In this document: positions 9,713-18,168 of the stretch, one piece after another
Numbering within the stretch: the stretch's first letter is position 1
Layout: every line of letters starts with the position of its first letter
Program-made: the position numbers and the translations under genes
The notes under the pieces: generated by a model
What the model saw: the letters and a program-made list of their open reading frames with translations, nothing else
Told to the model about the DNA's origin: nothing
Database searches by the model: none
From: T1Sed10-7 sp040904745
GTDB lineage: Bacteria > Actinomycetota > Nitriliruptoria > Nitriliruptorales > Nitriliruptoraceae
Assembly: GCA_040904745.1 (NCBI GenBank)
Contig: JBBDSW010000183.1
Span: forward strand, 1 to 64,000
Reading direction: 5' to 3'
DNA length: 64,000 nt

Positions 9713-10771
9713 ATGTCCACCAGGAACCCGAGCCACGACGTCCAGGAAGGGATCGGCCGTGGCTACATCGAGGACGTCTACCAGCGCGACATGCGCTACC
9801 TCGACGACCGCATCACCGCTGACGGCTCCAGCGGGTGGCCGGTGGAGCCAGGTCGCTACCGGCTGGTCGTCAGCCGGGCGTGCCCGTGGGCGAACCGAGC
9901 GATCATCGTGCGCCGGCTGCTCGGTCTCGAGGAGGCCCTGCCGATGGCGGTGGCTGGTCCGACCCACGATCACCGGAGTTGGACCTTCGACCTCGACGAA
10001 GGCGGCGTCGACCCGGTGCTGCAGATCCCCCGGTTGAAGGACGCCTTCGAAGCGCGCATCCCCGGCTACGAGCTCGGGATCACCGTGCCGGCGATCGTCG
10101 ACGTGCCTTCCGGTGCGGTCGTCACCAACGACTTCAAGCGGATCACGCTCGACCTCTCCCTGGAGTGGAGCGCGCATCACCGTCCGGGTGCCCCGGAGCT
10201 GTATCCGGAGGAGCGCCGCGAGGAGGTCGATGCGGTCCTCGAAGAGGTGTTCCGCGACGTCAACAACGGGGTGTACGAGGCGGGCTTCGCCGGTCAGGCC
10301 AGCGCCTACGAGGATGCGTACACGCGCCTGTTCGCTCGACTCGACCGCCTCGAGGAGCGGTTGGCGACCCAGCGCTACCTGGTCGGCGACACGATCACCG
10401 AGGCGGACGTCCGGTTGTTCACGACGCTCGTCCGCTTCGACCCCGTCTACCACAACCACTTCAAGTGCAACCGGAACAAGCTCGTCGAGATGCCCGTGCT
10501 GTGGGCGTACGCCCGCGACCTGTTCCAGACGCCGGGGTTCGGGGACACGATCGATTTCGACCACATCAAGCGGCACTACTACGAGGTCCACACGGACATC
10601 AATCCGACGGGCATCGTGCCGCTGGGACCCGACCTGTCGGGCTGGGCGACGCCGCACTTCCGCGAGCAGCTCGGTGGTCGCCCGTTCGGGGAGGGGACGG
10701 CACCGGCTCCCGTGTCCGAGCCGGAGCGGGTCCCGCTGGCGCACAACCCGGTGCTTGGCAGCGTGGGGTGA
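9713..10771 (+). CDS. Glutathionyl-hydroquinone-reductase-like (Xi-class GST) protein
   Basis: The 352-aa protein follows the YqjG/Xi-class glutathione transferase pattern. The N-terminal thioredoxin fold carries the catalytic C57 in SRACPWANR. Family motifs PAIVD, TNDFKRI and NNGVYEAGFAG follow, and the helical C-terminal domain has VRFDPVYHNHFKCNRN. In proteobacteria the family reduces glutathionyl-hydroquinones. Most actinobacteria use mycothiol instead, so the thiol here is probably not glutathione; that is inference. Start ATG 9713 has GGAG just upstream. Confidence 0.85.
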   Translation: MSTRNPSHDVQEGIGRGYIEDVYQRDMRYLDDRITADGSSGWPVEPGRYRLVVSRACPWANRAIIVRRLLGLEEALPMAVAGPTHDHRSWTFDLDEGGVDPVLQIPRLKDAFEARIPGYELGITVPAIVDVPSGAVVTNDFKRITLDLSLEWSAHHRPGAPELYPEERREEVDAVLEEVFRDVNNGVYEAGFAGQASAYEDAYTRLFARLDRLEERLATQRYLVGDTITEADVRLFTTLVRFDPVYHNHFKCNRNKLVEMPVLWAYARDLFQTPGFGDTIDFDHIKRHYYEVHTDINPTGIVPLGPDLSGWATPHFREQLGGRPFGEGTAPAPVSEPERVPLAHNPVLGSVG

Positions 10772-11364
10772 CCACCCGTCGGCGCGCGACCGAGCAGGGT
10801 CGCGTCCACCGCCATCGCGAAGGCGGAGAAGGCGTAGGCGAGGATGCTCATGCCGAGCACCGTGGTCAGCGCGGTGGCGTCGAGCCAGCTGAGGCGGGCC
10901 TGGTTCGGGACCATGACCTGCTCGCCAGCCTCGTCCATAACGGGGGCACCGTTCTCGTCGACCTGTGCGACCTCGCGGTCCATCTCGGCGTAGCGCAGGT
11001 CCTCGGTCCGGTCGAGCTGGTGCTGAGTGATGATGTCGGAGTGTGCCCACATCGTCAGGGGGCCGCGTACCGGGGCCTCGGCGATCGCGGCGTCACCCGG
11101 GGTGGTGCTGTTCTCGACCGCGGCGGACTGGTAGGTGTAGACGACGCCGCCGAGGCCTCCCAGGATCGAGAAGGTGTCGACGACCATCGCGAAGATCGCG
11201 ACGATGGAGACGAGCGTGGATGCGGTGAGCTCGCGTTCGATCGCGGGTGCCTCGAGCGGACCTTCGGACCTGCGTGTGTGACCGAGGCCCGAAAGGATCC
11301 GTATGACGCGGATCCGAGCCGTCCGCGCTACGCTGCGAAGCGCACGGTGTGCGGCCCGTCCCAC
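10579..11364 (-). CDS. Hypothetical membrane protein with two helices and an outer loop
   Basis: Convincing coding content lies at about 10790-11250. A first hydrophobic segment (LVSIVAIFAMVV onward) is followed by a soluble loop of about 80 residues rich in acidic residues, and then a second helix (LTTVLGMSILAYAFSAFAMAV). After LLGRAP the frame runs 193 nt antisense into the 3' end of the preceding gene without a stop and there looks non-coding in style. The start is unclear; GTG 11364 is the nearest candidate. No family is recognised. Confidence 0.4.
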   Translation of the reverse strand: MGRAAHRALRSVARTARIRVIRILSGLGHTRRSEGPLEAPAIERELTASTLVSIVAIFAMVVDTFSILGGLGGVVYTYQSAAVENSTTPGDAAIAEAPVRGPLTMWAHSDIITQHQLDRTEDLRYAEMDREVAQVDENGAPVMDEAGEQVMVPNQARLSWLDATALTTVLGMSILAYAFSAFAMAVDATLLGRAPTGGHPTLPSTGLCASGTRSGSDTGAGAVPSPNGRPPSCSRKCGVAQPDRSGPSGTMPVGLMSVWTS

Positions 11365-11708
11365 CGGGGTCCGGTGCAGGGGCGAGTCCGAGGTCGGATC
11401 CGGCTGGATGCGTCGAGCCTCTCGACGCGGCCGACGTTCCTCGGTGCTGCCGGACACCGTCGCTTCGACGGTCAGACGGCGCGATGACGCGCCGGTCGTC
11501 GGGGCTGCGAACGGCACGACCGCTGGACGCCGTGAGCGAGCACGTCATCCCGGCTGTGGCACGTGTGGCATGCCCTGGGCTGGGCTCGGTGAGCGAGATC
11601 TGTAGTGGCATCCCCTGTCGGCGGGGCACGCCACCGGCGCTCATGCCGACGCTGCACCACCCACCGCCCGCTCGATGCGAGTGCTCGGGGAACCGCCCGT
11701 GAACGCAC
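11365..11708. other. Stretch without a convincing gene
   Basis: Frames on both strands here are arginine/proline-rich shadows with no family features. The stretch contains TACGCT-like and TAGTGG-like AT-richer spots but nothing that forms a clear promoter. It may hold the promoter of the downstream helicase gene. Confidence 0.4.
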
Positions 11709-11723
11709 GGAGGCATCACCATC
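11709..11723 (+). promoter_or_regulatory. Shine-Dalgarno followed by an in-frame ATC, possible non-standard start
   Basis: GGAGG at 11709-11713 is followed after 7 nt by ATC (11721-11723) in the helicase reading frame, giving an N-terminus IANNTGRHRLTPEDL. The first standard start, TTG 11748, has no ribosome binding site. This suggests either rare ATC initiation or a sequence error at an ATG/GTG. Confidence 0.3.
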
Positions 11724-11747
11724 GCCAACAACACTGGTCGTCACCGA

Positions 11748-14700
11748 TTGACTCCCGAGGATCTGCGCGAGCTCGCGCAGGCGCACCTCGATGGACTCGC
11801 GTCGGACGCCGAACGTGAACTGCTCGACGGCGACGAGCAGGGCTGGATCGACGCCCTGCGGTGGCTCCGGCGGGACGTCACCCGCACGATCCAACGTCTG
11901 GACCGTGAGGTGACCGGTCCAGAGCGGACGTTGGTGCTGGCCGACTTCGAGGAGGAACGTGACCGCATCGACGAGGTCCTGACCGAGCTCATCGGCGAGG
12001 ACCCGCGGGAGGCGGAACGCCCCGAGGATGGGACTCCGACCGACGTCGCCCCCAGGGACGAGGCCACCACCGGCGACGCGGACGCTGGCGCCGCCGACAC
12101 GCCGGCTTCCGAGGATGACGTCTCCTCGGAGCCGCAGCCACCACAACTCCAGCTGTCCTGGCACCGGGGCTCGATCGTCGCCTGGAGCGCCGGACAGGGC
12201 TCCGGTAGCGAACCCGATGAGCGCGTCCGTGAGCGGCTCGATGCCGCTGGCGCACCCACGGGTGCCTTCGAGGGCACCGAGCCGATCACCTTGCCGGGGG
12301 GCGACGAGGCACCGGCCCTGCAGGCGGAGATCCGGCACACGCTCGGGTGGCTCGTGGCGCTCGCCACCTCGACCGCCGAGGACGACGATCTCGCGCCCAG
12401 CGTGACCTGGATCGGCCTCGCAGCCGCACTCGCGGTCCGGCTCGTCGGGCAGGGGCGGATGGTCCCCCAGCTGCGCAAGGTCGGCGACGCTCCCGGCAAC
12501 CGGTCGTACTTCGCGGTGCGGTGGGAACCGACGTTGATCGACCACGAGGAGCTGACCGGTCTGGTCAAGGCCATGCCGGGTGCCGTCGCAGCGCTCGAGG
12601 GACGCCGCGACGCCCGCACCGTCACACGGTCCATCGTGGCCGGGTTCGTCGACGCGATCTGCCAGGATGCCGCCGGCAGGGTCGAGGTGCCTGCTCCGCC
12701 GCCGCAGCCCCAACGACCCTCCGAGATCGCCGAGGCAGCGCTCGGTCGACTCGACGGCTCCACGTTCGAAGCGCCACATGCGCAGGGCACCGAGATCCGG
12801 CGGGGACTCGAAGGCTGGGCCAGCGGGGTCACCGGTGCCTCCAAGCTGGAGCTCATCGTCCAGCTCGACCCCCCAGACGAGGGGGATGCCTGGCTGCTGC
12901 GCACGCTCGTGCCCGGCGGTCGTCGACAGGACGAGCCGGTCGAGGCCGCCATGTCGCGGGCCAACCATGAGCGCAAGGAGCTCATCAAGCGCGAGCTCGA
13001 ACGTCTGGAGGGCCTCTACCAGCCGCTCGAGCGCGGCAAGGATCGGCGGCGGGGCGAGGTGATCCTCAGCCAGGACGAGGCGTGGGAGCTGATGACCCAG
13101 ATGGGCTCGGTGCTCACCAACGCAGGGTTCGAGGTCCGCGTCCCACCGCTGTCGACGAAGAAGGCCAGCTCGCAGCTCAAGCTCACCTCCGTGGAGGCCC
13201 ACGAGACGGCGGTCGGGGCGCAACAGCTCAGCGACGTCCGCTGGTCCGCGGTGTTCGGCGACGAGGAACTGACCGCCGAGGAGATCCGCGAGCTCGCCTC
13301 GCAGTCGCGGCCCCTGGTGAAGTCACAGGGCAAGTGGGTGGCGGTCGACCACGCCGATCTCGAAGCAGCGGCCGAGGCCCTGGCCGAGCGAGCCGACAAG
13401 ACGCGGCTGTCGGGTGCCGACATGCTGCGCTACGCGCTCGGGCTCGACGGCACCGCGCTCGGCCGGCCGATCCAACTCGAGGGCGAGGGCTGGGCGGCTG
13501 AGCTCCTCCGCAGCGCAGCCGAGATCCCCGAGCACCCGCCGACCTCCCCCGAAGGCTTCGAGGGCGAGCTCCGCAGCTACCAGGCGGATGCACTCGCCTG
13601 GCTCGGCTTCCTCGAGTCGGCGGGGCTGGGTGGCTGCTTGGCCCTGGACATGGGCCTCGGCAAGACCCCGACCCTGCTCGCGCAGCTGCGTAGGGGCCGC
13701 GACGGTGATGATCCGGCCCTGGTGATCGCGCCACCGGCTGTCGTCGGCAACTGGGCCAACGAGGCGGCACGGTTCGTCCCCGACCTCCGGGTCGTCGTCC
13801 ATCACGGTGCCAACCGTGCGAGCACCAGCGAGGTGGCGGAGGAGGCCGCCGGGGCCGATGTCGTGCTCACCACCTACGGCACGGCCTTACGCGACATCGA
13901 TGCCCTGGCCGCGATCCCGTGGTCACGACTCGTCCTCGATGAGGCGCAGGTGATCAAGAACCCGGCCAGCGAGACGGCGCAGCAGCTGCGGCGGCTCGAG
14001 GCGCGCACCCGCGTGGTGTTGACCGGGACACCGATCGAGAACGGCCTCGGGGACCTCTGGGCACTGCTCGACTTCGTCAACCCGGGCCTGCTCGGCGATC
14101 GTGCGACCTTCGTCAGCCAGATGCAGCAGGCGACCGCCAAGGGCGACGGGGCGGAGTCGGCGTTGCGGACGCTCAACGGTGTGCTCGTGTTCCGTCGTAC
14201 CAAGGCCGAGCCCGTCATCGCCGCGGAGCTTCCGGACCGCATCGATGCCCTCGACCACTGCCCCATGACCAGTGAGCAGATCGGTCTGTACCAGGCCGTG
14301 CTCGACGAACTCGTGGTCAAGTCCAGCAGCGAGACGGAGGGCACCAAGCGCAAGGGTGCCGTCCTCGCCGCGATCACGGCGCTGAAGCAGATCTGCAACC
14401 ACCCCGCTGCCTACACCGGTGACGATGGTCCGCTTGCCGAGCGCTCCGGGAAGCTCGCCCGCCTCGAGGAGATCGTCGACAACGTCTTCGAGTCGGGCGA
14501 GCGCATGCTGATCTTCACGCACTTCGCCAGTTGGGGAGAGCGCCTCGCCCACCACCTGACCGAGCGGACCGGTCGCTACGTCGCTTGCTATCACGGTGGG
14601 TTGGCGCGCGGGGCGCGTGACCGCATGATCTCCACGTTCCAGGAGGGGACCGGCCCGGGTGCGATGGTCCTCTCCCTCAAGGCCGGGGGGACCGGACTCA

Positions 14701-15023
14701 ACCTCACCTCCGCCAGCCACGTCGTGCTCTACGACCGGTGGTGGAACCCGGCGGTGGAGGACCAGGCACGCGACCGCGTGTGGCGCATCGGCCAGACCCG
14801 CACGGTCGTGGCGCACCGCCTGGTGTGCCCGGGCACCGTGGACGAGCGTGTCGAGGAGGTCGTCGCCGGGAAGCGGCAGATCGCCGACCTGGCGCTCCCG
14901 AAGTCGAGCAGCGTCGGGGACCTCGACTCAGAGCAGCTGCGTCGCGCGCTCGGTATCGACACCAGCAGCGTGCTGACCGATGACACCCTGACACTGAACA
15001 ACGCGCGAGGTGATGCAGCGTGA
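11748..15023 (+). CDS. SNF2-family DNA-dependent ATPase/helicase
   Basis: Long (1091 aa from TTG 11748) cytoplasmic SWI2/SNF2 ATPase, probably remodelling protein-DNA or RNA-polymerase-DNA complexes. The N-terminal ~590 residues are a bacterial SNF2-associated region. The ATPase core has SYQADALAWL, Walker A DMGLGKT (about 634-640), DEAQ box in LVLDEAQVIKNPAS (about 731), LTGTPIENGLGDLW, and in lobe 2 the helicase motifs VLSLKAGGTGLNLT and RVWRIGQTR. Its 3' end overlaps the next gene by 4 nt (GTGA), so the two are translationally coupled. The true start may lie 27 nt further upstream at an ATC behind GGAGG. Confidence 0.92.
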   Translation: MTPEDLRELAQAHLDGLASDAERELLDGDEQGWIDALRWLRRDVTRTIQRLDREVTGPERTLVLADFEEERDRIDEVLTELIGEDPREAERPEDGTPTDVAPRDEATTGDADAGAADTPASEDDVSSEPQPPQLQLSWHRGSIVAWSAGQGSGSEPDERVRERLDAAGAPTGAFEGTEPITLPGGDEAPALQAEIRHTLGWLVALATSTAEDDDLAPSVTWIGLAAALAVRLVGQGRMVPQLRKVGDAPGNRSYFAVRWEPTLIDHEELTGLVKAMPGAVAALEGRRDARTVTRSIVAGFVDAICQDAAGRVEVPAPPPQPQRPSEIAEAALGRLDGSTFEAPHAQGTEIRRGLEGWASGVTGASKLELIVQLDPPDEGDAWLLRTLVPGGRRQDEPVEAAMSRANHERKELIKRELERLEGLYQPLERGKDRRRGEVILSQDEAWELMTQMGSVLTNAGFEVRVPPLSTKKASSQLKLTSVEAHETAVGAQQLSDVRWSAVFGDEELTAEEIRELASQSRPLVKSQGKWVAVDHADLEAAAEALAERADKTRLSGADMLRYALGLDGTALGRPIQLEGEGWAAELLRSAAEIPEHPPTSPEGFEGELRSYQADALAWLGFLESAGLGGCLALDMGLGKTPTLLAQLRRGRDGDDPALVIAPPAVVGNWANEAARFVPDLRVVVHHGANRASTSEVAEEAAGADVVLTTYGTALRDIDALAAIPWSRLVLDEAQVIKNPASETAQQLRRLEARTRVVLTGTPIENGLGDLWALLDFVNPGLLGDRATFVSQMQQATAKGDGAESALRTLNGVLVFRRTKAEPVIAAELPDRIDALDHCPMTSEQIGLYQAVLDELVVKSSSETEGTKRKGAVLAAITALKQICNHPAAYTGDDGPLAERSGKLARLEEIVDNVFESGERMLIFTHFASWGERLAHHLTERTGRYVACYHGGLARGARDRMISTFQEGTGPGAMVLSLKAGGTGLNLTSASHVVLYDRWWNPAVEDQARDRVWRIGQTRTVVAHRLVCPGTVDERVEEVVAGKRQIADLALPKSSSVGDLDSEQLRRALGIDTSSVLTDDTLTLNNARGDAA

Positions 15024-15535
15024 GCGGACCTGACGGTGGCGGCGGTGGCCGGTCACGTAACCGGCGCAAGCGGGCGCGCGGTCGCGGCGGCAGCCGGCCA
15101 CGCTCCGAAACCCAGAACGCGGCCTCGCCGCAGCCGCAGCCGCAGGGCGGTGGCGACGGTGACGGCGGCAAGCCCCAGAACCGTCCGTCGAACAAGGGCG
15201 GTCGCGGAGACCGGCACAAGGGGAACCGCAAGCGCCCGAACCGGAGCAAGGGGAACCGCGGGCGGGCTCGCGCACGCGAGCAGGCCAAGGGCCGCCAGGA
15301 CCCCGCCGGTTTCTGGGGGGACCCGGACGCCCTTCCCCACATCCAGCAGGACGTGCGTATCACCGACGACCCGGCCGCGGTGCCTCGCTCGCTCGGGCCG
15401 CCACCGCTGCCGGGCCACGAAACGGTCGCCGAGCACTACTTCACCGTGGTCTACGAGCGGGCCGTCGCCACGGCGGGTGCGCTCGCGGCCGCAGGTGGTC
15501 TCATCGACCTGGAGTCGGTCGTCGAGGAGGACTGA
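15020..15535 (+). CDS. Basic Arg/Gly/Lys-rich protein coupled to SNF2 helicase
   Basis: 171 residues. The first ~95 are low-complexity and strongly basic, with repeated RGRGG, NRKRPNRSKGNRGRA and a GGGDGDGGK stretch, and are probably disordered and nucleic-acid binding. The last ~75 are ordered-looking, with PPPLPGHETVAEHYF and an amphipathic helix (YERAVATAGALAAAGGLID). No family is recognised. The GTG start overlaps the helicase stop, which implies tight co-expression and perhaps a physical partnership. Confidence 0.7.
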   Translation: MSGPDGGGGGRSRNRRKRARGRGGSRPRSETQNAASPQPQPQGGGDGDGGKPQNRPSNKGGRGDRHKGNRKRPNRSKGNRGRARAREQAKGRQDPAGFWGDPDALPHIQQDVRITDDPAAVPRSLGPPPLPGHETVAEHYFTVVYERAVATAGALAAAGGLIDLESVVEED

Positions 15536-15552
15536 GGTTCCCCGCGGGCGGG

Positions 15553-16332
15553 TCAGTCGCGCGTGCCGCTCGCCCGGTCGATCTTCGAAGCGACGGCCCG
15601 GTAGAGCGGAGCCGCCACGTGGCGGGTCACCACCAGCGCCCGATACCAGCGGGGCACGGTGCGTTCGTGCGTCCCGGACAGGACCACGTCGTGCACCGCA
15701 CGGGCGACGTCCTCCGGTCGCCCGACGACGCCGCGCAGCGGGGTGCGTTTGATCTGCGACTGCGTGAACCCCTCGGTCTCGATGAACCCCGGGTTCAGTT
15801 CGCACACCGTGATCCCCCGGTTGGCCCACGCGAAGCCGGTCGCCTCGCTGAACCCGACCACACCGAACTTGCTGGAGGCGTAGGCGGCCGGACCCACTCC
15901 GAGCTTGCCTGCAACCGACCCGATGTTGACGACCCGTGACGGCGCCGACCGTTCCAACAGGTCCGCGAACGCCGCCATCATGCGCATCGGTCCGAGCAGG
16001 TTGACATCGATCGTTCGGACCGCGTCATCCAGGTCGTCGCGGTTGCGGAAGGGTCCACCCCCGACCCCGGCGTTGTTGATGAGGATGTGGCAGACACCGA
16101 AGCGTTCCTTCACCCACTCCGCGAGCGCATCCACGTCCGCGGTGTCCGTGACGTCCACGGTTCGCGGCACGATGTGGTCGTGCTCGCCAGCCAGCGCGCG
16201 CAGGCGCTCCTCACGTCTTGCCGCCGCGACGACGGTCACGCCGAGATGCGCGAGGCGTCGTGCCGTCGCGGCGCCGATCCCGCTCGATGCGCCGGTGATG
16301 ACCGCCACCTTGCCGTGGAGTTCGAAGCTCAC
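15553..16332 (-). CDS. SDR-family oxidoreductase
   Basis: Classical short-chain dehydrogenase, 259 aa, with TGASSGIGA cofactor loop near the N-terminus, NNAGVG, the catalytic Ser in NIGSVAGKL and YASSK as the Tyr-x-x-x-Lys pair. ARREERL after strand 2 suggests NADP preference. C-terminal residues are basic and may touch the membrane. The GTG start overlaps the stop of the small upstream gene (GTGA) and is preceded by GAGGAGG. The substrate is unknown. Confidence 0.88.
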   Translation of the reverse strand: MSFELHGKVAVITGASSGIGAATARRLAHLGVTVVAAARREERLRALAGEHDHIVPRTVDVTDTADVDALAEWVKERFGVCHILINNAGVGGGPFRNRDDLDDAVRTIDVNLLGPMRMMAAFADLLERSAPSRVVNIGSVAGKLGVGPAAYASSKFGVVGFSEATGFAWANRGITVCELNPGFIETEGFTQSQIKRTPLRGVVGRPEDVARAVHDVVLSGTHERTVPRWYRALVVTRHVAAPLYRAVASKIDRASGTRD

Positions 16333-16553
16333 GTCGTCCTCCTCGCGGTGTCTGCCGTTGCCGCTGCCAACTCGCGCTCCAGCGCGACGATGCGGCGCTG
16401 CATGGCCTCGCGGCCCCCACCGTGGTGTGGTGGGATGTCCGGGAGGTGGCGCTGAAGCTCCGTGAGCTCGGCGCGGAGCTCTGCGGGTGAGCGCACCGGC
16501 GATCGCTCGTCGCTAGTGGTGTCCTCACCCTCCGGGCCCGTCCGCACGTGCAA
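16329..16553 (-). CDS. Small hypothetical coiled-coil protein
   Basis: 74 residues with a predicted helical C-terminal part (LRAELTELQRHL, then AMQRRIVALERELAAATA) of coiled-coil character, joined by a HHGGGRE hinge. The stop overlaps the SDR start by 4 nt, so it is the first gene of that operon. No family is recognised. Confidence 0.5.
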   Translation of the reverse strand: MHVRTGPEGEDTTSDERSPVRSPAELRAELTELQRHLPDIPPHHGGGREAMQRRIVALERELAAATADTARRTT

Positions 16554-16585
16554 CTCCCGCCACCGTCACGGGTCGGGACGGTAGC

Positions 16586-17177
16586 GTGCCCGTGGTCGGT
16601 CTCGTGTTCGCCACCTACGCCTTGGCCGCCGTCCTCGTGCGACCAGCGATCGGCCGCATCGGTGACCGCTACGGGCGTCGGGTCATCGTCGGTGGTGGAG
16701 CAGCGCTGACGGCCGTGGCCGTGCTCGGACACCTCGCTGTCGAGTCACTCCCGCTGCTCGTCGTGCTCCGGGCGCTGGCCGGGGCGGGACAGGCAGCGGT
16801 CGCGNNNNNNNNNNNNNNNNNNNNNNNNNNNNNNNNNNNNNNNNNNNNNNNNNNNNNNNNNNNNNNNNNNNNNNNNNNNNNNNNNNNNNNNNNNNNNNNN
16901 NNNNTGGGAGTGTTCGCGACGCCGCTGGGTCTGTACCTGAGCACGGTGGGCCTGGCGCTGGTCACCGCGATCCTCGCTCCGGCGATGGCCCTGGCCGCGG
17001 TGCGTGGCGCCACGGACGGGCTACGGTCCGACGTTCATCGCCGCGGGTGGCGCAGCCGCGCTCGCACTGGTCCTGTTGCGCCGCTGGTTCGTGCCGCGGC
17101 TGGCGCTCCGGGACGTCGGCGTGGGTCGCGAACCGTCGCTCCCACCGGTGGCGCTCGACCCTCCACCGTCGGCCTGA
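16586..17177 (+). pseudogene. MFS transporter, broken: no first helix, assembly gap, and a frameshift
   Basis: The 5' part has an MFS helix and the loop motif GRIGDRYGRR, but the usual first transmembrane helix is absent. The middle is hidden by the 100-N gap. After the gap helices continue in frame to ATDG at about 17018. The protein then makes sense only in the next frame, which reads GYGPTFIAAGGAAALALVL, a typical last MFS helix, and ends at TGA 17175. One extra G in the GGG at 17018-17020 explains the shift. It may be a real pseudogene or an error in low-quality sequence next to the gap. Confidence 0.65.
16805..16904. other. Assembly gap of exactly 100 N
   Basis: A run of exactly 100 N, the usual placeholder for a scaffold join of unknown length. 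The distance and even the gene content across it cannot be trusted. It interrupts the MFS transporter gene. Confidence 0.99.
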
Positions 17178-17185
17178 AGGAACAG

Positions 17186-17467
17186 ATGATGGCGGTGCTC
17201 GTGGATCCCGCGATCTGGCCACGTCATGGGCGGCGTTTCGCCCACCTCGTCAGTGACCACTCCTACGACGAACTCCATGCGTTCGCGGCGGCGCTGGGTC
17301 TGCAGCGCCGCTGGTTCGAAGGCGACCACTACGACGTGCCGACCGAGGTGCGCGAGCAGGCGATCGCGCGGGGGGCGGAACCGGTGAGCGCCGCGGAGTT
17401 GGTCCGTCGCGTCCGGGCGGCCGGGCTCCGTCGTGGATCGCGGGTACGACGACTTCCCGGGGAGTAG
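17186..17467 (+). CDS. DUF4031 domain protein
   Basis: A 93-aa single-domain protein with the DUF4031 pattern: AVLVDPAIWPRHGRRFAHL, SDHSYDELHAFA, and RWFEGDHYDVP. The biochemical role is unknown; the conserved His and Asp residues suggest a metal or phosphate site. It begins 9 nt after the end of the broken MFS gene with AAGGAA ahead of ATG 17186, so it was probably co-transcribed with the transporter. Confidence 0.75.
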   Translation: MMAVLVDPAIWPRHGRRFAHLVSDHSYDELHAFAAALGLQRRWFEGDHYDVPTEVREQAIARGAEPVSAAELVRRVRAAGLRRGSRVRRLPGE

Positions 17468-17525
17468 GCCGATCGCCGTGACCGTCCGACCGGCTCTCGG
17501 CCAGGATCCACGGACCGCGCGTCGC

Positions 17526-17531
17526 TACGGT
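17526..17531 (+). promoter_or_regulatory. Putative -10 (TACGGT) of the VanZ-like gene
   Basis: TACGGT lies 25 nt before GTG 17557. It fits the TA-SSS-T pattern recurring in this window. Confidence 0.35.
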
Positions 17532-17556
17532 GTTCCTCGATCACCGGAGCGCGTTC

Positions 17557-18168
17557 GTGCCATCCATCCTGCAACTGCAGTCCGCGCTCGGACGTCCCCT
17601 GTTCACCGTCGCGGTCGCGCTCGCACTGCTCACGGTGGTCCTCGTGCTCGGGATGGCGGTGCGATCCGGCGCGCGCCGCGGGGCGCGGATCGTCGCCGCT
17701 ACGGGCTTGCTCGCGACGCTGGCCATCGTCCTCTCGCTGACGCTTCCGGGGTTGGTGGACCCGGGGGTCGCGCCACGGCGGTTGTTCCTCGACCCCGTCG
17801 CCGGTGCCTGGGGATGGGATGGCATCGCGTGGCGTCCGGTGGTGGACAACGTCGCGCTCTTCGTCCCGGTCGGAGCGTTCGCCGCCGCGACCTTCGTCCG
17901 CTCTCGGCTCACGCGCATCCTGCTCGGGATCGTCGCGCTGTCGATCGGTATCGAGACCTTCCAGTACCTGGTCCCGACCGGTCGCGTCGCGAACTCCGCT
18001 GACGTGCTGGCCAACGCCGCAGGAGCGGCCGTAGGGATCGCCCTCGCCACCCTCCTGGGCACACGGCCGCGCACGACCGATGGGCTCAGCGGGCCAGGAT
18101 CTCGAAGACGAGGCCCTGGGAGCGGAGCCGACCCCGGTACGGCGCACCTAGCCCGACCGCTGGGGTGA
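17557..18168 (+). CDS. VanZ-like membrane protein
   Basis: 203 residues with four or five hydrophobic helices. The VanZ-family core is clear: PVVDNVALFVPVGAF, then IETFQYLVPTGRVANSADVLANAAGAAVG, which holds the family's conserved Glu, Gln and Asp-Asn positions. VanZ homologues affect glycopeptide tolerance in some species, but most chromosomal members have no known role. GTG 17557 has CGGAG upstream. The last 83 nt overlap the convergent gene on the other strand, and the C-terminal tail is low-complexity. Confidence 0.8.
   Translation: MPSILQLQSALGRPLFTVAVALALLTVVLVLGMAVRSGARRGARIVAATGLLATLAIVLSLTLPGLVDPGVAPRRLFLDPVAGAWGWDGIAWRPVVDNVALFVPVGAFAAATFVRSRLTRILLGIVALSIGIETFQYLVPTGRVANSADVLANAAGAAVGIALATLLGTRPRTTDGLSGPGSRRRGPGSGADPGTAHLARPLG

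Noticed and set aside
9281..11050. Very long minus-strand frame of 589 codons over the GST-like and glutaminase genes
   Set aside because: Antisense to the GST-like gene with its complete motifs; the long frame has His/Asp/Arg-rich shadow composition.
11472..13223. Long minus-strand frame over the N-terminal half of the SNF2 gene
   Set aside because: Overlaps a coding frame with recognisable SNF2 features; no domain or start signal of its own.
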